A DNA stretch of 36,352 nucleotides, taken from contig CAPAOV010000026.1 of the NCBI GenBank assembly GCA_948579355.1, positions 1 to 36,352 on the forward strand, read 5' to 3'. This stretch comes from an uncultured Eubacterium sp. (lineage in GTDB: Bacteria; Bacillota; Clostridia; Lachnospirales; Lachnospiraceae). The position numbers were made by a program, and so were the translations under genes. Below are positions 31,202 through 36,352 of the stretch, in pieces (within the stretch, counting starts at the first letter, position 1; each line of letters opens with the position of its first letter). The notes under the pieces are model-generated. The model saw only the letters and a program-made list of their open reading frames with translations, was not told where the DNA came from and searched no databases.

Positions 31202-31621
31202 ATGCCAACTTTTAACCAATTAGTAAAGCAGGGAAGAAAATCGGTTGCGAAGAAGTCCAATTCTCCAGCACTGCAGTCATCCTACAATTCTTTGAAGAAA
31301 AAGTCTGTTAATACAAGCTCTCCACAGAAGCGTGGCGTTTGTACTGTTGTCCGTACTGCTACACCTAAGAAGCCTAACTCAGCTCTTCGTAAGATTGCCA
31401 GAGTTCGTCTTTCCAACGGTATTGAGGTGACAAGTTATATTCCGGGTGAAGGACATAACCTTCAGGAGCATAGCGTAGTTATGATTCGCGGCGGCCGTGT
31501 TAAGGATTTGCCGGGTACGAGATATCATATTATCCGCGGTACTTTGGATACGGCTGGTGTTGCTAATCGTAAACAGGCTCGTTCCAAGTACGGAGCAAAG
31601 AAACCGAAAGCTGCAAAGTAA
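31202..31621 (+). CDS. rpsL: 30S ribosomal protein S12
   Basis: 139 residues, uS12. Key sequences are PTFNQLVKQGRKSV, the loop TPKKPNSALRKIARVRLSNG and the second decoding-site loop GRVKDLPGTRYHII. The positions whose substitution gives streptomycin resistance in other bacteria carry wild-type Lys here (KKPNS and RVKDLPG). A 13-residue insert after residue 20 (KSNSPALQSSYNS type) is typical of Clostridia. AGGAGGTG precedes the ATG. First gene of the str operon. Confidence 0.98.
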   Translation: MPTFNQLVKQGRKSVAKKSNSPALQSSYNSLKKKSVNTSSPQKRGVCTVVRTATPKKPNSALRKIARVRLSNGIEVTSYIPGEGHNLQEHSVVMIRGGRVKDLPGTRYHIIRGTLDTAGVANRKQARSKYGAKKPKAAK

Positions 31622-31745
31622 GCTAATTAAAAAAAGTACCGGATTAATTTTTGCATCTTAATTATAGAAGTAAGCAAACTTTAAGCTGGTGCGGACACAA
31701 GTCGTGAGTACCTGTGAATTAATTATTATTAAGGAGGGAAGTAAC

Positions 31746-32216
31746 GTGCCACGTAAAGGACATATTCAGAAAAGAGACGTATTGGCAGATCCAGTGTACA
31801 AGAATAAGATTGTTACGAAATTGATTAATAATATTATGCTGGATGGAAAAAAGGGTGTTGCTCAGAGAATTGTATACGGAGCATTTGAACAGGTTGCAGA
31901 GAAGACCGGCAAAGATGCTTTGGAAGTATTTGATGAGGCTATGAACAACGTTATGCCTGAGCTCGAGGTAAAGGCAAGACGTATCGGCGGTTCCACGTAT
32001 CAGGTTCCAATCGAAGTTCGCCCTGACCGCAGACAGGCTTTGGCTCTTCGCTGGTTGACCACGTATTCTCGTAACCGTGGTGAGAAGACCATGAAAGAAA
32101 GATTGGCGAATGAAATTATGGATGCTGCCAACAATACTGGTTCATCCGTAAAGAAGAAAGAAGATATGCACAAGATGGCTGAGGCGAATAAAGCCTTCGC
32201 TCATTACCGTTGGTAA
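31746..32216 (+). CDS. rpsG: 30S ribosomal protein S7
   Basis: 156 residues, uS7, starting at a GTG at 31746 (MPRKGHIQKRDVLADPVYKN) set by AAGGAGGGAAG; readings from 31689 extend into noncoding sequence. The motifs KARRIGGSTYQVPIEVRPDR and ALRWLTTYSRNRGEKTM are diagnostic, and the C-terminus AFAHYRW is the standard ending. S7 nucleates assembly of the 30S head and can repress its own operon in other bacteria. A second, synonymous copy of the last seven codons and stop follows 29 nt downstream. Confidence 0.98.
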   Translation: MPRKGHIQKRDVLADPVYKNKIVTKLINNIMLDGKKGVAQRIVYGAFEQVAEKTGKDALEVFDEAMNNVMPELEVKARRIGGSTYQVPIEVRPDRRQALALRWLTTYSRNRGEKTMKERLANEIMDAANNTGSSVKKKEDMHKMAEANKAFAHYRW

Positions 32217-32245
32217 GAGGTGAAAATGCTTGGAGCGAAGGCTCC

Positions 32246-32269
32246 GCTTTCGCACATTATCGTTGGTAA
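32246..32269 (+). repeat. Relic duplicate of the rpsG 3' end
   Basis: GCT TTC GCA CAT TAT CGT TGG TAA repeats the final rpsG codons (32193-32216, AFAHYRW plus stop) with three synonymous third-base changes. The preceding bases do not match rpsG beyond this and include a small hairpin (GGAGC/GCTCC). It lies in the 82-nt rpsG-fusA gap. Confidence 0.75.
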
Positions 32270-32298
32270 TTTGATTTTTGTAAAAGGAGGAACTAGCG

Positions 32299-34419
32299 TT
32301 GGCTGGAAGAGAATACCCATTAGAGCGTACCAGAAATATTGGTATTATGGCTCATATTGATGCCGGTAAAACTACTTTGACAGAGCGTATTCTGTATTAT
32401 ACCGGTGTTAACTATAAAATAGGTGAGACGCATGATGGCGCCTCTACCATGGACTGGATGGAGCAGGAGCAGGAGCGTGGTATTACAATCACATCCGCTG
32501 CTACAACTTGTCATTGGACATTGGAAGACCATCATAAGCAGAAGCAAGGTGCGTTGGAGCATCGTATTAATATTATTGATACTCCGGGACACGTGGACTT
32601 TACAGTAGAAGTAGAGCGTTCCCTGCGTGTACTGGATGGTGCAGTTGGTGTGTTTGATGCCAAAGCAGGCGTTGAGCCTCAGTCTGAGAACGTATGGCGT
32701 CAGGCTGACACTTATAATGTACCGCGTATGGCGTTCATCAATAAGATGGATAAGATGGGAGCAGATTTCTTTATGTCTGTTCAGACCATCATTGACCGTT
32801 TAGGTAAAAATGCGATTCCGGTTCAGATACCAATCGGAAAAGAAGATGATTTCATCGGACTGATTGATTTGTTTGAAATGGAAGCATACTATTATAAAGA
32901 TGATAAGGGCGAGGATATCGAGATTACATCCATTCCGGATGATTTGAAAGACCTTGCTCAGGAATGGCATGATAATCTCGTAGAGAAAATCTGCGATTTG
33001 GACGACGATTTGATGATGCAGTATCTGGAAGGGGAAGAGCCGTCTGTAAACGAGCTCAAGAAAGCTCTCCGCAAAGGTACGATTGCCTGTCAGGCAGTTC
33101 CGGTATATTGCGGTTCTGCTTACAAGAACAAAGGCGTTCAGAAAATGTTGGATGGTGTAATCGAGTATATGCCTGCACCAACGGATATTCCGGATATTAC
33201 CGGTGTCGACGAAGAGGGCAATGAACTTACCCGCCGTTCTTCTGACGATGAGCCGTTCTCTGCTTTGGCATTTAAAATCATGTCTGACCCATTTGTTGGT
33301 AAACTGGCATTCTTCCGCGTGTATTCCGGTACATTGAACTCCGGTTCGTATGTACTGAATGCAACAAAAGGAAAGAAAGAGCGTGTCGGACGTATTTTGC
33401 AGATGCATGCAAATAAGCGTAGTGAGTTAGATAAGGTTTATTCCGGTGATATTGCAGCGGCTGTTGGTTTTAAATTGACAACGACGGGTGATACTATCTG
33501 CGATGAGAAGAGTCCGGTAATCCTTGAATCCATGGAATTCCCTGAACCGGTTATTGAGCTTGCAATTGAGCCGAAAACAAAGAATGATCAGGGTAAAATG
33601 GGCGAAGCGCTTTCGAAATTGGCAGAAGAGGATCCGACATTCCGTGCGCATACGGATCAGGAGACAGGCCAGACGATTATTGCCGGAATGGGCGAGCTTC
33701 ACTTGGAAGTTATCGTTGACCGTTTGCTCCGCGAGTTTAATGTAGAGGCAAATGTCGGCGCTCCTCAGGTTGCTTATAAAGAGACATTTACGAAAGAAGT
33801 GGAAGTCGACAGCAAATATGCGAAGCAGTCCGGTGGTCGTGGACAGTACGGACATTGTCGTGTGCGTTTCACACCAACAGACCCGAATGGCGAGTCCACT
33901 TATGAATTTGAATCCACCGTTGTCGGCGGTGCTATTCCTAAGGAATATATTCCGGCCGTTGATGAGGGTATTCAGGAAGCTGCTCAGGCAGGTATTTTGG
34001 CAGGATTTCCAGTGCTTGGTATCCACGCCAACTGTTATGACGGTTCTTATCACGAAGTCGATTCCAGTGAAATGGCTTTCCACATTGCCGGTTCCATGGC
34101 ATTTAAAGATGCGATGAAGAAAGGCGATGCCGTATTGCTCGAGCCTATTATGAAAGTAGAAGTAACAATGCCTGAGGAATACATGGGCGATGTAATCGGA
34201 AGCTTGAATGCGAAGCGCGGTCAGATTGACGGTATGGATGATATCGGCGGAGGTAAGATTGTTCGGGCATTTGTTCCGTTGGCTGAGATGTTCGGCTATT
34301 CTACAGAACTTCGTTCATCGACTCAGGGACGCGGTAATTATTCCATGTTCTTTGAGAGATATGATAAGTGTCCGAAGAATGTACAGGAGAAAGTTCTTGC
34401 GCAGAAAAACGGAAACTAA
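32299..34419 (+). CDS. fusA: Elongation factor G
   Basis: 706 residues, full length. It starts at a TTG codon (32299) 8 nt after AAAGGAGG. The first residues are MAGREYPLERTRNIGIMAHI. G1 is AHIDAGKTT; switch and G2 region HDGASTMDWMEQEQERGITI; G3 DTPGHVD; G4 NKMDKMG; G5 GSAYKNKG. Domains II to V follow, and GRGQYGHCRVRF starts domain IV. It is the GTPase of translocation. A non-ATG start for such a highly expressed gene is worth noting but clear here. tuf follows behind its own promoter. Confidence 0.98.
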   Translation: MAGREYPLERTRNIGIMAHIDAGKTTLTERILYYTGVNYKIGETHDGASTMDWMEQEQERGITITSAATTCHWTLEDHHKQKQGALEHRINIIDTPGHVDFTVEVERSLRVLDGAVGVFDAKAGVEPQSENVWRQADTYNVPRMAFINKMDKMGADFFMSVQTIIDRLGKNAIPVQIPIGKEDDFIGLIDLFEMEAYYYKDDKGEDIEITSIPDDLKDLAQEWHDNLVEKICDLDDDLMMQYLEGEEPSVNELKKALRKGTIACQAVPVYCGSAYKNKGVQKMLDGVIEYMPAPTDIPDITGVDEEGNELTRRSSDDEPFSALAFKIMSDPFVGKLAFFRVYSGTLNSGSYVLNATKGKKERVGRILQMHANKRSELDKVYSGDIAAAVGFKLTTTGDTICDEKSPVILESMEFPEPVIELAIEPKTKNDQGKMGEALSKLAEEDPTFRAHTDQETGQTIIAGMGELHLEVIVDRLLREFNVEANVGAPQVAYKETFTKEVEVDSKYAKQSGGRGQYGHCRVRFTPTDPNGESTYEFESTVVGGAIPKEYIPAVDEGIQEAAQAGILAGFPVLGIHANCYDGSYHEVDSSEMAFHIAGSMAFKDAMKKGDAVLLEPIMKVEVTMPEEYMGDVIGSLNAKRGQIDGMDDIGGGKIVRAFVPLAEMFGYSTELRSSTQGRGNYSMFFERYDKCPKNVQEKVLAQKNGN

Positions 34420-34433
34420 ACTGTTTTTGGGGG

Positions 34434-34462
34434 TTGCTTTTTTATCGTCAATCCCCTATAAT
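34434..34462 (+). promoter_or_regulatory. Internal promoter for tuf
   Basis: TTGCTT, 17 nt, TATAAT, in the fusA-tuf gap, about 67 nt before the tuf ATG. A weak GGGGGTTG/CAATCCCC inverted repeat (about 34429-34456) overlaps it and might act as a terminator for fusA transcripts. Confidence 0.7.
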
Positions 34463-34528
34463 GAGGCTATATGTTAATAGCAGATATTTCTAAATTTAAA
34501 TTAAAAAATGTTAGGAGGACGTTTAGAA

Positions 34529-35716
34529 ATGGCTAAGGAAAAGTATGTAAGAAGTAAACCACATTGTAACATTGGTACTATTGGTCACGTAGATCATGGT
34601 AAAACAACATTGACAGCCGCTATCACAAAGGTATTGGCTGAAAGAGTATCCGGTAATGAGGCTACTGATTTTGAGAATATCGATAAGGCTCCAGAAGAAA
34701 GAGAGCGTGGTATCACAATTTCTACTGCTCACGTTGAGTATGAAACAGAGAATAGACATTATGCACACGTTGACTGTCCGGGACATGCCGACTATGTTAA
34801 GAACATGATTACCGGAGCAGCTCAGATGGATGGCGCTATCCTTGTTGTAGCTGCAACAGACGGTGTTATGGCTCAGACAAAAGAGCATATCCTTCTTTCC
34901 CGTCAGGTAGGTGTACCATATATCGTAGTATTTATGAATAAGTGCGATATGGTAGACGATGAAGAGTTGCTTGAGTTGGTAGAGATGGAGATTACAGAGC
35001 AGCTTGAGGAGTATGAGTTCACAGATTGCCCAATTATCAAGGGTTCTGCTTTGAAAGCTCTGGAAGATCCGAACAGCGAGTGGGGCGACAAGATTATGGA
35101 GCTTATGGCTACCGTTGATGAGTATATTCCGGACCCTGAGCGTGATACAGATAAGCCATTCGTAATGCCTGTAGAGGACGTATTCTCTATTACTGGACGT
35201 GGTACGGTTGCTACCGGACGTGTAGAGGCTGGTACACTTCACTTAAATGACGAAATTGAAATTGTTGGTATCAAAGAAGAGACACAGAAATCTGTTGTAA
35301 CTGGTATCGAGATGTTCCACAAAGAGCTGGATGAGGCTCAGGCTGGTGATAATGCCGGTGTACTTCTTCGTGGTATCCAGAAGACAGATATCGAAAGAGG
35401 TCAGGTACTTGCTAAGCCGGGTTCATTGACCTGCCATACAAAGTTTACTGCACAGGTATATGTGTTGAAGAAAGAAGAGGGTGGACGTCATAAGCCATTC
35501 TTCAGTAATTACCGTCCACAGTTCTATTTCCGTACAACTGACGTAACAGGTGTTATCCAGTTGCCAGAGGGAACAGAAATGTGCATGCCTGGTGATAACG
35601 TAGAGATGTCTATTGATTTGATTCATCCGATTGCTATGGATCAGGGTCTTACATTCGCTATCCGTGAGGGTGGACGTACAGTAGGTTCTGGTCGTGTGGC
35701 TAGTATTATTGAGTAA
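34529..35716 (+). CDS. tuf: Elongation factor Tu
   Basis: 395 residues from the ATG at 34529 preceded by AGGAGGACG; an in-frame ATG at 34508 is upstream of the ribosome site. Motifs: GHVDHGKTT (G1), PEERERGITIS (switch I), DCPGHADYVKNMITGAAQMD (G3 and switch II), NKCDMVDD (G4), GSALKA (G5), with EF-Tu domains 2 and 3 complete to SIIE. It delivers aminoacyl-tRNA to the ribosome. Only one copy is in the window; an insertion near residue 180 (DPNSEWGDKIMEL) is normal for the group. Confidence 0.98.
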   Translation: MAKEKYVRSKPHCNIGTIGHVDHGKTTLTAAITKVLAERVSGNEATDFENIDKAPEERERGITISTAHVEYETENRHYAHVDCPGHADYVKNMITGAAQMDGAILVVAATDGVMAQTKEHILLSRQVGVPYIVVFMNKCDMVDDEELLELVEMEITEQLEEYEFTDCPIIKGSALKALEDPNSEWGDKIMELMATVDEYIPDPERDTDKPFVMPVEDVFSITGRGTVATGRVEAGTLHLNDEIEIVGIKEETQKSVVTGIEMFHKELDEAQAGDNAGVLLRGIQKTDIERGQVLAKPGSLTCHTKFTAQVYVLKKEEGGRHKPFFSNYRPQFYFRTTDVTGVIQLPEGTEMCMPGDNVEMSIDLIHPIAMDQGLTFAIREGGRTVGSGRVASIIE

Positions 35717-35757
35717 TCTTGCGAAAGCAATGAGATAAGCGCATAAAAGGCGATAAT

Positions 35758-35796
35758 AACAGGGACTTCAAGTTTACTTGGAAGTCCCTGTTTTAT
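35758..35796 (+). terminator. Rho-independent terminator of the str operon
   Basis: A 12-bp inverted repeat AACAGGGACTTC (35758-35769) / GAAGTCCCTGTT (35781-35792) with loop pairing AAGT/ACTT and a T-rich tail (TTTTATT). It lies 41 nt after tuf. Confidence 0.92.
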
Positions 35797-35803
35797 TGCC
35801 TTT

Positions 35804-35826
35804 GCGGGCATTTGGCGAATGCCCGC
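35804..35826. other. GC-rich hairpin after the str terminator
   Basis: Perfect 9-bp inverted repeat GCGGGCATT / AATGCCCGC, loop TGGCG, followed by AAATGC-GAA-GCATTT. There is no T tract. It may be part of a dispersed intergenic repeat; no gene is seen from 35717 to 36077. Confidence 0.45.
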
Positions 35827-35874
35827 GACCGAGGAAATGCGAAGCATTTTTGAGGTGCGCGTATCGAATTTTAT

Positions 35875-35907
35875 GGGGCTTTCCTAAGAATAGGGAAGCC
35901 CTTTTTT
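35875..35907 (+). terminator. Second terminator-like hairpin downstream of tuf
   Basis: GGGGCTTTCC (35875-35884) pairs with GGGAAGCCC (35893-35901, one G-T pair), followed by six T. It may back up the first terminator or end a transcript from unseen sequence. Confidence 0.6.
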
Positions 35908-36077
35908 GAAATTTCGCAAGAATAAAACGGTGTAAAGCGGTGCCAAGTTTCATCGGAGTTTGTCTTTTTGCCAACCTTTTATTTGCTTTACCTGTTCTGC
36001 CGTTCTTTGTCTTTGTGATACTGTAACTTGACACTAAAATCGTAGCGGATACAGACATTTACGAAACGGACAAGGAA

Positions 36078-36308
36078 GTGCAAAATCTGATAGACTGGGT
36101 ATGCCTGTCGGAGAAGATAAAAGAAAACAATAATACAATCCGCAATCTGACCGGGGAATATAAAAAGATAGAGCCGGATTGCCGGGAGGGAGTGCGGGCG
36201 CAGTTGGAGCGCATGAAAGAACTTTGCAAAGAGCGCAATAATCTTTATGAGAAACAGAACGATTTGAAAGGGCAGAAGTGGAAAATAGAGAAATCGTTAG
36301 AACGATAA
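36078..36308 (+). CDS. Small coiled-coil hypothetical protein, perhaps 5'-truncated
   Basis: 76 codons from a GTG at 36078: MQNLIDWVCLSEKIKENNNT, then a charged, heptad-like helix rich in Glu/Lys/Arg/Asn, ending IEKSLER. The reading frame stays open and looks protein-like for about 17 codons upstream (to a stop near 36025, residues such as VADTDIYETDKEV). That stretch has no ATG, GTG or TTG, and the GTG has AAGGA only 1 nt away, so the true start is missing or unusual. It could be a remnant of a phage or integrative-element gene (guess) or a broken gene. No family is recognised. GC-rich codons differ from tuf. Confidence 0.5.
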   Translation: MQNLIDWVCLSEKIKENNNTIRNLTGEYKKIEPDCREGVRAQLERMKELCKERNNLYEKQNDLKGQKWKIEKSLER

Positions 36309-36352
36309 TAAATGTGGGGTGCGGTGGTTGCTGCGCCCTATATTTTTGTGGT

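Overview
The window looks like chromosome from a spore-forming, gut-type Clostridia, most likely Lachnospiraceae. The evidence is the Gram-positive gene orders (gdpP-rplI-dnaB-merR, rpsF-ssb-rpsR plus DUF951, dnaX-ybaB-recR, rpsL-rpsG-fusA-tuf), strong AGGAGG ribosome sites, the spore-protease family gene yyaC, and secreted lysine-rich Big_2-type proteins. I do not assign a genus.

Layout: (1) 1-410, a tRNA cluster (Asn, Glu, Cys) ending in an intrinsic terminator. (2) 491-6370, minus strand: a secreted Big_2 protein, a MerR regulator, DnaB, L9 and a GdpP-type phosphodiesterase preceded by a hairpin-rich leader that looks like a dispersed repeat. (3) 6402-8830: a zinc-ribbon membrane protein (+), then the minus-strand operon DUF951-rpsF-ssb-rpsR, whose first gene is only 57 codons. 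(4) 8880-13995: a secreted esterase (+), then a minus-strand sugar operon with an L-fucose/L-arabinose-type isomerase, a xylulokinase and a lipoprotein, with an operator-like palindrome at its promoter. (5) 14045-22413: an accessory block with distinct codon choice. A histidine kinase/response regulator pair is divergent from a solute-binding lipoprotein (reading frame broken at a run of seven G), two sugar-type ABC permeases, a HlyD/MacA-like adaptor and a MacB-periplasmic-domain-like membrane protein. No ATPase gene is present. (6) 22414-31026: housekeeping genes (phosphofructokinase, dnaX, ybaB, recR, yyaC) and three membrane-protein genes: an MPN-like fold without the metal motif, a DUF5711-like protein and a CvpA-family protein. 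(7) 31067-35907: the str operon rpsL-rpsG-fusA-tuf with a perfect consensus promoter. (8) 36078-36308: a small orphan, perhaps truncated, coding stretch.

The most unusual content is a pair of approximately 478-bp elements (22489-22965 and 28719-29196). Each is a nearly complete fold-back: left and right halves are complementary over most of their length and the centre forms a four-way junction. The copies differ at many sites, but most stem changes in one arm are matched by compensating changes in the other. They contain no plausible gene. This is the signature of a structured RNA, or of a fold-back DNA element that selection or arm-to-arm conversion keeps paired, and I do not recognise it as a known family.

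Other points worth a second look are the G7 frameshift in the binding protein, a terminator hairpin built into the str promoter, a relic copy of the last seven rpsG codons between rpsG and fusA, and the structured gdpP leader.
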